A DNA stretch of 64,000 bases. Origin: an uncultured Alphaproteobacteria bacterium. Lineage in GTDB: Bacteria; Pseudomonadota; Alphaproteobacteria; RF32; CAG-239. The notes below the pieces were generated by a model. That model saw nothing but the letters and a program-made list of their open reading frames with translations, did no database searches and was not told the origin of the DNA. The stretch spans positions 1-64,000 of the forward strand of contig CAKQUE010000004.1 in the NCBI GenBank assembly GCA_934277435.1. The letters run 5' to 3'. Position numbers and translations under genes: made by a program. This document shows, in pieces, positions 1 to 7,068 of the stretch (the stretch's first letter is position 1; the number at the start of each line of letters is the position of its first letter).

Positions 1-51
1 GGTATCATTCCAGAAAAAATACTGGAAAAAGCCTTAAATGAATTTAAATAA
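1..51 (+). CDS. C-terminal end of an unidentified gene (partial)
   Basis: An open frame runs from the first base to a TAA at 49-51 and would encode a 16-residue lysine/glutamate-rich tail ending in NEFK. It points toward the tail-tip gene at 121. The piece is too short for homology or codon-use arguments, so it may be the end of a real gene left of the window or a chance open frame. If real, it marks the left edge of the minus-strand phage operon. Confidence 0.3.
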   Translation, partial: GIIPEKILEKALNEFK

Positions 52-120
52 TTCACTATCCATATAAAAGCGGATACACAGACTATTTGTAAAAATTGCA
101 GCCAATCCATAGTTTTTTCC

Positions 121-2346
121 TTAATTCTGATGTACTCGGTCGTCTTCTATGACCGCAGTTATTTCCACTTGATTAGAGCGTGGACGAATACCTGTGACAC
201 GGGCGAAAACACTCCATTTGTCAGCCGTGCCAAAGGCAAAATGTGTGCGTTCCATGCCGGAAGCCGTCAAAATCTCAATATCCGGCTGAGTTTTCAGCGT
301 TACTTCGGTGCTAAGCTCAGTTGCCGTCACTTCATACACACCGCCAAGCGAACCGTTTTTGCTTCGCAAAGCCAATATGTTTTTAACGCCGTCGCTAAAA
401 GCAACAGGCTCGGATAACGTGAGTTTTAGACCGTTTCGCGCTATGACTTCGCCGCCTTGTCCCCAACGCGCCATGTCGTGCGTGATGGCGATTAAATCTC
501 CGTATGTCGGAATCAAACCTTCAAGCTCGGTTCTGAAAGTCACAACTCGCCGACGATAGCGGTTTGCAAGTGCCATGTAAACGGCTTCGCGCTGAGCTTG
601 CTCTTTATTTGTGCAGCCAAACAATTCCACCGTCGCGGTCTTATCTGAAGCGGAACCGCTGAATGTACCGGTAATTTCCGAAGTTTTCCAAGTTTTTTCA
701 GAAAAATACTGCACGCAAACGCTGTCGGCGGTGTCTTCGGACGGCATTATGTATTGAATTGAAAGAGAGTTTTTGACAATGTTTCTAGGCCCGAACAGAG
801 CGACTGGAATGGTTTTAGGCTCGTCACGCACAAAACGCACGATTCCGCCTTGAATAAAAGCCACCGTGCGTCCGACTTTCGCCACTCTGGAAAGAGCTTC
901 GTACACTGTTAGTTTACTGTCAAACACGCCGTTGAACGTGTCGCCGCGAACCGACCATTTTCGTTCCAGTTGATAAAGCGCGTTTAAATCAATGGATTTA
1001 TCGGTTAGTTTCGCGCCGTAGTCGGCTTTTAGAATATCCGCCAAAGCCCAAGCGATGGAACGGGTTGGCGTCAAACCGCTCCAACCGCTGTTTGGCGACC
1101 AAGTTTTTAGTTTGCGCGTGACAACGCAGTTTACCAAATTGCTGGCTCGTTGCGAAAGATTGTCGGTCGCTTTCATCACTATGGCCAACAGCGTGACATT
1201 GCCGTAGTTTTTGTCCGACATCACGTAACCTTTGGCGGAAATCCAACGCAATTCGTGTCCGGAGCGAGAACTGTCGTCTTTGTCGTCAAGCCTTGTCGCC
1301 CGAACCTCGTACCGACCCCGCGCCACCGAATAGGCGTAAGTTCGGTAGACGCCGTTGACCGTGGAGCCGGTTAGAGTTTCCGTGGCCAAAGCGAACCAGT
1401 CGCCGAGAGCGTTGTCTTCATCGTCAATAAGACGAGCGTCAACCCGCCATTGCACGGTCTTTTCACTAAGCCCGCCATTGTCGTTGGCGTAATACAAACC
1501 ACGCTGACAAGCGACGTCAATTTCTATTTTATTGATTTCACTTTCCGTAGGATTAAGCACAAAGCCGCCGACAATCACGCCTTTTAATAGTTCCTGACCG
1601 GCTACTTCAGCGGAAGTAACCACATCTTCATTAAACAAGGTGTTACTTTCGCCAGGGTTGACGATTTTATAGGTTATCTCCTTGAATGCGCTTATCGGCG
1701 TGTCTTCAACACTGATTTGCTCTACATCGTACGAGCCCTGTCCGATGCAATGGAGTTGATAAACATATTGCTCGTTGTTTTGATAGCGATAATACGGCTG
1801 AGCGGCAAAGTCCGGATAAATCAAATGTCTGCCGTAAATGACCGGTATCGGGTTGCCCAAGCGGGCGGAGTTGCCTTGCGCTTGCAGAGAATATGTCGGA
1901 CTTTGGATGTAAGACGACGAGGTCATTCCGTTTAACGTCGGTTTTGGTGTAGGAACAAGCGTGTTTACCAGAATTCCGCCGCTGATGGACACGCCTGCTG
2001 CCGCGGCGGCTCCCCAGCCTGCGCCATATGCCGCGCCGACAGCTCCGCCGGTATAAACCGAAGCGATGATAACCGCCACCGTAAGCACAACCCGCACCGG
2101 ATTGGAACCGCCACCGCCGCCACCGAGAGGCAACGAGACAATGTTTACAATTTCATTGTCATTCAGTAAATCATTCCAATTTTTACGCATTACCGGCACG
2201 CCGTTAATCAAGCACAAAATCGGCATGGTTAAGTCAACTTTTTGCTCTTTGACAATCTGCCAAACGGTTTTGGGCTGTTGAATAACCGCGCTTATCCGCC
2301 CCTTGTCTGGTTGACAAGGGTTTGTGAAATAGTTAAAGTATAGCAT
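121..2346 (-). CDS. Phage tail tip / host-specificity protein, TipJ (lambda gpJ-like)
   Basis: The 741-residue protein fits the TipJ family, which forms the distal tail tip that contacts the receptor. Seen: an N-terminal beta-grasp-like part (about 1-75), a glycine run, a hydrophobic Ala/Gly-rich segment (about 85-125) typical of gpJ homologues, then the long beta-rich tip body, ending in an EDDRVHQN tail. It is shorter than lambda gpJ (about 1,130 aa), as is usual for alphaproteobacterial prophages, so it does not look truncated. It is the last gene of the late operon, 10 nt after the NlpC/P60 gene, matching the lambda K-I-J order. The start at 2346 has a modest purine-rich RBS. Family call is firm; receptor is unknown. 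Confidence 0.85.
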   Translation of the reverse strand: MLYFNYFTNPCQPDKGRISAVIQQPKTVWQIVKEQKVDLTMPILCLINGVPVMRKNWNDLLNDNEIVNIVSLPLGGGGGGSNPVRVVLTVAVIIASVYTGGAVGAAYGAGWGAAAAAGVSISGGILVNTLVPTPKPTLNGMTSSSYIQSPTYSLQAQGNSARLGNPIPVIYGRHLIYPDFAAQPYYRYQNNEQYVYQLHCIGQGSYDVEQISVEDTPISAFKEITYKIVNPGESNTLFNEDVVTSAEVAGQELLKGVIVGGFVLNPTESEINKIEIDVACQRGLYYANDNGGLSEKTVQWRVDARLIDDEDNALGDWFALATETLTGSTVNGVYRTYAYSVARGRYEVRATRLDDKDDSSRSGHELRWISAKGYVMSDKNYGNVTLLAIVMKATDNLSQRASNLVNCVVTRKLKTWSPNSGWSGLTPTRSIAWALADILKADYGAKLTDKSIDLNALYQLERKWSVRGDTFNGVFDSKLTVYEALSRVAKVGRTVAFIQGGIVRFVRDEPKTIPVALFGPRNIVKNSLSIQYIMPSEDTADSVCVQYFSEKTWKTSEITGTFSGSASDKTATVELFGCTNKEQAQREAVYMALANRYRRRVVTFRTELEGLIPTYGDLIAITHDMARWGQGGEVIARNGLKLTLSEPVAFSDGVKNILALRSKNGSLGGVYEVTATELSTEVTLKTQPDIEILTASGMERTHFAFGTADKWSVFARVTGIRPRSNQVEITAVIEDDRVHQN

Positions 2347-2356
2347 TAAATATTCT

Positions 2357-2764
2357 CTAAAGGTTATTCTTTACTTGGTAATATGAATGCAAGAACCAGC
2401 CGGTTGCGTTAAGTGACGGCGCGTCTTGGAATACCACGCCGCTGTTACGGCAACAATGTAAGACACCTCCGCCGTCAACGTCAAGCCATATACCAGCGTG
2501 AACCGGATTTTTCGCTTGCCTCATTAAGACGACATCGCCATCTTGAGGTTTATCTACCTCAACAAAGGCTTGAAAAGCTAAATCAGCGTGAAAAGCACTA
2601 AGAACATCTCTCAAATTGTTAGGATTAATATTAACCGGTGGTACATTGTAACCGTATTCGTGCAAAAGCACAAAACGAACAAGGCCCCAACAGTCAAAAT
2701 TGTCAGGGCCTTGCGCACCAGCTACCCAGGGGCAACCTATATATTTATTTGCAAAATGAGTCAT
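2357..2764 (-). CDS. NlpC/P60-family tail assembly peptidase (lambda gpK-like)
   Basis: A 135-residue NlpC/P60 papain-like cysteine peptidase domain. The catalytic cysteine lies in NFDCWGLV (about residue 25) and the histidine in PVHAGIW (about residue 90). In lambda-like phages this protein acts in tail-tip assembly and may open peptidoglycan during DNA entry. Its place directly before TipJ supports that role. Full length for the single-domain form; the N-terminal JAB/MPN domain of lambda gpK is absent here. It starts 10 nt after the stop of the secreted repeat-protein gene, which separates it from the DUF1833 gene that normally adjoins it. Confidence 0.88.
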   Translation of the reverse strand: MTHFANKYIGCPWVAGAQGPDNFDCWGLVRFVLLHEYGYNVPPVNINPNNLRDVLSAFHADLAFQAFVEVDKPQDGDVVLMRQAKNPVHAGIWLDVDGGGVLHCCRNSGVVFQDAPSLNATGWFLHSYYQVKNNL

Positions 2765-2773
2765 CTGTTTTAA

Positions 2774-3163
2774 TTAAAAATCTCCTGTGGTGAATCCATA
2801 GTCATCAGTGTATGTATTGACACTATTATTTCCAATACTACCTGTTGTGAACCCGTAATCATCAGTATATAAATTAACACTACTATCTCCAATAGATCCA
2901 TTTGTGAATCCATAATCATCGGAATAAGTATGAACACTATCGTTGCCAATACTACCTGTTGTAAACCCATAGTCATCTGTGTATGTATTGACGCCATTAT
3001 CTCCAATACTACCAGTAGTAAATCCATAATCATCAGTATAGGTATGAACATATTCACCATTTACTGTACCCGAGCAAAATCCGTAATCATCACAGTATAG
3101 GCTATCTGCATAGCAATCGTTATAAAATACTAAAAAAGCTAAAACAAGAAATAGTCTTTTCAT
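2774..3163 (-). CDS. Secreted tandem-repeat protein inserted in the tail module
   Basis: The 129-residue product starts with a clear signal peptide (MKRLFLVLAFLVFYNDCYA, cleavage after about residue 19). The mature part is about five copies of a 20-residue unit built on YTDDYGFTTGSIG, and the repeats are also visible as 60-bp units in the DNA. There are two cysteines near the mature N-terminus. No function is recognised. It has a strong RBS (AAGGAG) and its own promoter-like sequence, is AT-richer than its neighbours, and breaks up DUF1833-NlpC/P60-TipJ, so it looks like a late-operon cargo gene acting in the periplasm or at the surface. Signal peptide and repeats are seen; the role is unknown. 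Confidence 0.75.
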   Translation of the reverse strand: MKRLFLVLAFLVFYNDCYADSLYCDDYGFCSGTVNGEYVHTYTDDYGFTTGSIGDNGVNTYTDDYGFTTGSIGNDSVHTYSDDYGFTNGSIGDSSVNLYTDDYGFTTGSIGNNSVNTYTDDYGFTTGDF

Positions 3164-3187
3164 TTTAATTTCTCCTTATAATGAATA

Positions 3188-3216
3188 AAGATACTTCTAA
3201 TATTTTATATATTCAA
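3188..3216 (-). promoter_or_regulatory. Candidate sigma-70-type promoter for the repeat-protein gene
   Basis: On the minus strand TTGAAT (3211-3216) and TATCTT (3188-3193) are separated by 17 bp, and the start codon follows at 3163. The -35 box overlaps the end of the upstream DUF1833 gene. It would allow expression independent of the late operon. Sequence match only. Confidence 0.4.
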
Positions 3217-3219
3217 CTG

Positions 3220-3762
3220 TTATCTGCTCAACCCTGGATATTTTTTAACCGTGTAGTTTTCTGCCGGAAAGGATTTGTTGCCGATGTCCATCATTCTGGC
3301 GGTCGCCGTTATTTTCAGGACATCGACCGAAATGTTGGTGATTGTCAGCGTGATTGGCGGATCCATCTGCGGACAAGACAAATCATTGGAAAGATAAGGG
3401 CGATATGTCATTTCAATCATATCCTGCGTTTCTATGGCTTGATCCAAATATTGAACAATCTCCGTTGAAACGTTGTCCAAAGTAACCGTGATTTCAGGCA
3501 CGGGAATGGTTTCAACCGGCGGAAGCTCCAAATCAAACGCCATCGCCGCAAACTCCACGGTTTTGCCGGCGTCAAGCGGAGCCGAGCTTTCCAGCGCGCA
3601 TTTATGACTGACATTGTCACGCACAACACGGATAGCCGTTTTATGGCCTTGTTCGTCAATAAAAGCCGGATGACGGAGTTCTAAAGTGTGCAATATCGTT
3701 ATGTCGCTTGGCGCGGAAGCGTACGCCTCTTTTAATGCCTCGGTTAAAGTTGCATCAGTCAT
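3220..3762 (-). CDS. DUF1833 family phage tail protein
   Basis: The 180-residue protein matches the DUF1833 family of lambda-like tail proteins: an N-terminal MTDATLTEALKEAYAS helix, then the TLELRHPAF motif, then a beta-rich body. Members sit between tape measure and NlpC/P60, as here, and probably form part of the tail tip (compare lambda gpL). I place the start at 3762 because its ATG overlaps the TGA of the upstream small gene (ATGACTGA), a coupling arrangement, and because family members begin this way. A further start at 3783 would add seven residues. Exact structural role is inferred. Confidence 0.8.
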   Translation of the reverse strand: MTDATLTEALKEAYASAPSDITILHTLELRHPAFIDEQGHKTAIRVVRDNVSHKCALESSAPLDAGKTVEFAAMAFDLELPPVETIPVPEITVTLDNVSTEIVQYLDQAIETQDMIEMTYRPYLSNDLSCPQMDPPITLTITNISVDVLKITATARMMDIGNKSFPAENYTVKKYPGLSR

Positions 3763-3931
3763 AGTCAATAAACTCAACACCATCTGTTGTTGGTTCGCTT
3801 ATTTCCACTATTTGAAAACGGCGTTCATTATTTTCTGGTTCTAATTCAATAATTGTCAAGTTAGGATTAACCAGAACACAGAGATACGCCTCATCATATT
3901 TGTCAATTCCAAAAATATCATTTAACTGCAT
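3755..3931 (-). CDS. Small phage protein, 58 aa, in the fibre/tip module
   Basis: A complete ORF beginning MQLNDIFGIDKYDEAYL and ending FIDYD. It has a strong RBS (GAAAGGAA before ATG at 3931), lies 12 nt after the tail-fibre gene at 3944, and its stop overlaps the start of the DUF1833 gene. These junctions make it a real, translationally coupled operon member. It is acidic and cysteine-poor with no signal peptide. I do not recognise the family; a fibre-assembly helper or minor tip subunit is possible but unproven. Confidence 0.7.
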   Translation of the reverse strand: MQLNDIFGIDKYDEAYLCVLVNPNLTIIELEPENNERRFQIVEISEPTTDGVEFIDYD

Positions 3932-3943
3932 CTTATTTCCTTT

Positions 3944-4612
3944 CTAATAGCCTAATGCCTGCCAATAATGAGGTTGGCTGTTAGCATCTGCTCCGTTGAA
4001 TGTGAAATTGGTTGTTGTCAATGCTTGTACATAACTTCCACCGTGATATTTTGTGTCAGTATTAACACGTGAAATAACAACGCTATAATTCGTTGAGGTA
4101 AAGGCGGTTGGTAACGTTACTGTTCCACCTGTGTTTGCCAAACCCCATTGAAGTATTAAACCATTGCCAAGTTTGTAGTAGCCGTTAGCACTTTTAGATT
4201 TAGCAACAGTTGTCACCACAGAATTATTTGCATCACTTGCTGTACCGATAATCGCCGCCTTAAACGTTTTTGTGCCATTAATTGATTCATTACCGGTCGT
4301 ATGCACTACCCCGGTATCAGTTGCCATACTGTTCCTAAGCGTGTTTAACTCTGTTTTTGTGGCATATGTGCTTGTGATGGTATTGCCACTGGCATCAGAT
4401 ACCGCTTTTGCAGCTGTGCCTGTAGTTGCCAATTTTCCGGCTAAAGCCGTATAAGCCGCACCGGAAGTCAGGGCGTTGTCTGAACCTGATGTTGGTTCAC
4501 TATCCAGTTTAACAATACCAGCTGTGGAAGTTGAAGCTGTCGGCACATTATTTGTGTATGGATATAAATAATCGCCGCTTTTGTTTTTGAGTTTTACCTT
4601 TTTATTCGCCAT
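3944..4612 (-). CDS. Tail-fibre-like protein, cassette 3 (C-terminal-most)
   Basis: The 222-residue product begins MANKKVKLKNKSGDYLYPYT, then repeats the module ASTSTAGIVKLDSEPTSGS / ALTSGAAYTAL / DASGNTITSTYATKTEL shared with the genes at 4878 and 5667. Such collar-type repeats are common in phage tail fibres. The C-terminal half (about 110-222) is different and beta-rich (GNGLILQWGLANTGG, ending QPHYWQALGY) and likely forms the receptor-binding knob. Start chosen at 4612: ATG with GGAG upstream, matching the paralogue start. Upstream in-frame codons belong to a decayed paralogue. Fibre role is by similarity of repeats and position; receptor unknown. Confidence 0.78.
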   Translation of the reverse strand: MANKKVKLKNKSGDYLYPYTNNVPTASTSTAGIVKLDSEPTSGSDNALTSGAAYTALAGKLATTGTAAKAVSDASGNTITSTYATKTELNTLRNSMATDTGVVHTTGNESINGTKTFKAAIIGTASDANNSVVTTVAKSKSANGYYKLGNGLILQWGLANTGGTVTLPTAFTSTNYSVVISRVNTDTKYHGGSYVQALTTTNFTFNGADANSQPHYWQALGY

Positions 4613-4681
4613 ATTTGTCTCCAATAAAAAACACCTCTCTATGTGTTTCAATCTCAACAAGAGATAAAAGGTCAAAATCTG

Positions 4682-4861
4682 AATATCACTAAGGGCGGTA
4701 TAAACCGCCCCAGATGTTATCAAATTGTTAGAGGTTGAGATTGGACTTGTGCACAGTTTTACATTTCCGGCAGCCTATGTTGAGGCTATCGGTATGTTGT
4801 TCGTATATGGCTGGAGGTTACCACCATTACGATTTTTTAGTCTTAAGTTCTTATTTGTCAA
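4682..4861 (-). pseudogene. Decayed N-terminal module of a tail-fibre paralogue
   Basis: Translation from a TTG at 4861 gives LTNKNLRLKNRNGGNLQPYT, NNIPIAST, an in-frame TAG (about 4775-4777), then AAGNVKL, LITSGAVYTALSDIQ. This is collinear with the first 60 residues of the intact fibre genes on either side. Loss of ATG and the internal stop mark it as a relic. Its frame runs into the next fibre gene, suggesting the downstream half was lost by deletion or swapped for the cassette now at 3944. Confidence 0.75.
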
Positions 4862-4877
4862 TGTTTTAAATCGTTAG

Positions 4878-5648
4878 TTACATTTCCTCAAAAGTGATAA
4901 TTTCCGCTTTTGTGGCATAAGTTGTTGCAATATTGTTTCCATTGGCATCTGAAGTTGCCTTAGAGGCTGTAGCACCTGAAGCAAGCGCACCGACATCCGA
5001 AGCAGATAGTGTAATATTGCCGGTGAGAGCCTTGCCATTTATGGTGCGAGAAGTCGGTACATAACCGGATAAATCAATTTTTTCTGTTTCAAGCTGTGCT
5101 AATTCAAAATAGCCAATTTGAATAATGCCGTTTGATTTTAATGCCGATGTGATTGCCGCATCATTACTGTAAATGTATGATGTGGATGTTTCTTTAACAT
5201 CACAAATCCACAAGTCAGGCACATTTAATGCTTGAATGTAAAAATTATCACCAATTTTATAATCATCCTTTGCAGCAGACTTTAGTTCAGTCACCAACTC
5301 TGAATAATTTTCAACAACTGTTGCGGAAACACGACCTTCAGCTATATTTTTTGCGCTATTTGCCAATTTTTCAACCGCAGATAATTCTGTTTTGGTTGCA
5401 TAAGTAGTAGTGATTGTGTTACCACTTGCATCTGCCGTGGCTTTCTCCGCTGTTGCGGTTTTATCTAGCTTGTTATCCAACGCAGTTTTAGCACCTCCAG
5501 ATGTCAACGCATTGTTTGAACCTGATGTCGGTGTGCTGTCCAACTTAACCGCACCTTTAGCCGATGTTGACGCTGTCGGTAAATTTTCTGTATACGGATA
5601 CAGATAATCGCCATCCGCGTTTTTGAGTTTAATGTTTTTTGTAACCAT
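4878..5648 (-). CDS. Tail-fibre-like protein, cassette 2
   Basis: A 256-residue protein beginning MVTKNIKLKNADGDYLYPYT with the shared module (PTASTSAKGAVKLDS, NALTSGGAKTALDNKLD, ASGNTITTTYATKTEL). A central unique region (about 95-190, including ATVVENYSELVTELKSAA) follows, then a second partial repeat, SGYVPTSRTINGKALTGNI, common in phage fibre C-termini, and a final ATTYATKAEI copy. The module is therefore present at both ends of one polypeptide. It is co-directional with the other fibre genes, 18 nt from its upstream neighbour. Full length as far as can be judged. Confidence 0.75.
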   Translation of the reverse strand: MVTKNIKLKNADGDYLYPYTENLPTASTSAKGAVKLDSTPTSGSNNALTSGGAKTALDNKLDKTATAEKATADASGNTITTTYATKTELSAVEKLANSAKNIAEGRVSATVVENYSELVTELKSAAKDDYKIGDNFYIQALNVPDLWICDVKETSTSYIYSNDAAITSALKSNGIIQIGYFELAQLETEKIDLSGYVPTSRTINGKALTGNITLSASDVGALASGATASKATSDANGNNIATTYATKAEIITFEEM

Positions 5649-5666
5649 TGATTTTCCTTTCTTGAA

Positions 5667-5900
5667 TTAATCTGTTATTTCATAAAAAATAACGTCCGAA
5701 ATTCGGGCGTAGGTTTTGCTGATAATGTTGCCGTCAGCATCGGCTTTGGCTTTAACCGCAGTATCTGTAGCATCCAATTTCTCTTTTAAGGCATTATAAA
5801 CCGCCCCTGAAGAAATCACGTTGCCACTTCCGTCTTGTGGTTTGTTGTCAAATGTTTCTTGTTTAAGGCGTGAGGCCGGTATTTTACTTGTGTCTATCAT
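5667..5900 (-). CDS. Short tail-fibre module protein, cassette 1 (77 aa)
   Basis: This 77-residue ORF carries only the collar module: SSGAVYNALKEKLDATDTAV, KADADGNIISKTYARISDV. Its start ATG overlaps the TGA of the upstream gene (TGATG), so it is translationally coupled. It is either a short accessory fibre or adaptor subunit or the N-terminal remainder of a larger fibre whose C-terminal half was lost. The family resemblance to the genes at 3944 and 4878 is clear; the function of such a short version is unknown. Confidence 0.65.
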   Translation of the reverse strand: MIDTSKIPASRLKQETFDNKPQDGSGNVISSGAVYNALKEKLDATDTAVKAKADADGNIISKTYARISDVIFYEITD

Positions 5901-6577
5901 CACTCGGTCTCCATTTCTTCATAAATGATAGTATTGTCTATACTTGCGATTGACTGAAAATCAGTCAAATATTGCACACTCCATCTCTCTCCGATTGATA
6001 ATTGATTAGATAAAACAACATTTTTACAATCTGCAGATAGAGTATAAGTATTTGGTAGTAAAAGTGTATTTTCAATAATTACAGCAAGAATTTGATTCGA
6101 TACGCTTAATGATTCGCCAATTGGTAGAATTGTTTGATTTACATCCGCCACACCACTGATTGTTGTAGGATAGCTACCGGTAGTAGATTGTTGTGCCAAC
6201 TTCACCCATTGTTCGCAAGAATGCTTGCCCCCAAGTGCTTGTACTTCCTCATCTGATCCCTCCATCAATGTTTGCATATTTGTAACATATTGTTTATTTT
6301 GTGCGGTATAATTAGCTACTATATTTGTCATACCCGTACAATCGTTAGCTTTTTGAGTTGCTGTGTCAGCCGCATTTTGTGCGATTTCAACCATATTATA
6401 GGTTTCATCATAAACTCTGCCTTGAATATCTTTAATCGCTTTAGCAATTGTAGGAATTTTACCATTTTCTGTTGTTACACTTTCAATATCTTTGCCATGC
6501 ACGATATGATGAAATATTCCCGAATCAACTTCGGTCTGCTCTACAGCTCTATCAAGCCGTTCCTGCATATTTGCCAT
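5900..6577 (-). CDS. Putative tail fibre / fibre-base protein
   Basis: A 225-residue protein starting MANMQERLDRAVEQTEVDSG. The N-terminal half is helical with a weak coiled-coil pattern (about 60-110, AQNAADTATQKANDC); the C-terminal half is beta-rich and ends YEEMETE. It lies between the FPKRLP-type tail protein and the fibre cassettes and overlaps the next gene by one base, so it belongs to the fibre/tip operon. No specific family is recognised. An anchoring role for the short fibre modules is a reasonable inference from position. Confidence 0.6.
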   Translation of the reverse strand: MANMQERLDRAVEQTEVDSGIFHHIVHGKDIESVTTENGKIPTIAKAIKDIQGRVYDETYNMVEIAQNAADTATQKANDCTGMTNIVANYTAQNKQYVTNMQTLMEGSDEEVQALGGKHSCEQWVKLAQQSTTGSYPTTISGVADVNQTILPIGESLSVSNQILAVIIENTLLLPNTYTLSADCKNVVLSNQLSIGERWSVQYLTDFQSIASIDNTIIYEEMETE

Positions 6578-6588
6578 GATGTTATCCT

Positions 6589-7068
6589 TTAATTAAGTTT
6601 AATTGGAAGTGTTTTATGCACCAAAATGTGCAATCTATTGGTGACCATTTCCAACTTCTGGAAATCTGAATCCATGATGATAAGCATCGCGTCTTCGGTA
6701 ATAGTCGGGCGGTCTCGGATTTCAAGTTCGGTTGTGATTTGCCAAAGCCGGCCGGCGGTTATGCTCGCTTCAAATTGTTGGGTAAAGCGTGCCTCTTGCT
6801 CGGTTAAACCGATACCGCCAAGCAACGTGATGACAAACCACTCGGCGCCTTCTTTGGCGTAGTATTTATACCAAGCCTCAAACAGACAAAACTGTTCAGG
6901 AGACATAATCCATTTAACAGCGATTTTACTCGGAGTTTGCGTGTATCTGCGACGTTGCCGTGCAGGTCCTGCTTCCATGTCGGTGCGGATAATCGCTTCG
7001 TCCGGTCGAATGGAATAACTCTCAACCGTCGGATAGGGTAGTCGTTTGGGAAATGTAATCGTTGTCAT
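6589..7068 (-). CDS. Conserved phage tail protein (FPKRLP type)
   Basis: A 159-residue protein with an N-terminal FPKRLPYPTVESYSIRPDEA segment and an RTDMEAGPARQRRRYT motif, features I associate with an uncharacterised tail protein found immediately after the tape measure in lambda-like alphaproteobacterial prophages. Its ATG overlaps the tape-measure stop (ATGA), a translational coupling. Position suggests a tail-tip component such as the lambda gpM place, but the assignment is positional. Confidence 0.65.
   Translation of the reverse strand: MTTITFPKRLPYPTVESYSIRPDEAIIRTDMEAGPARQRRRYTQTPSKIAVKWIMSPEQFCLFEAWYKYYAKEGAEWFVITLLGGIGLTEQEARFTQQFEASITAGRLWQITTELEIRDRPTITEDAMLIIMDSDFQKLEMVTNRLHILVHKTLPIKLN

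Noticed and set aside
3944..6577. Diversity-generating retroelement target
   Set aside because: No reverse transcriptase, template repeat or IMH-like sequence near the fibre genes.
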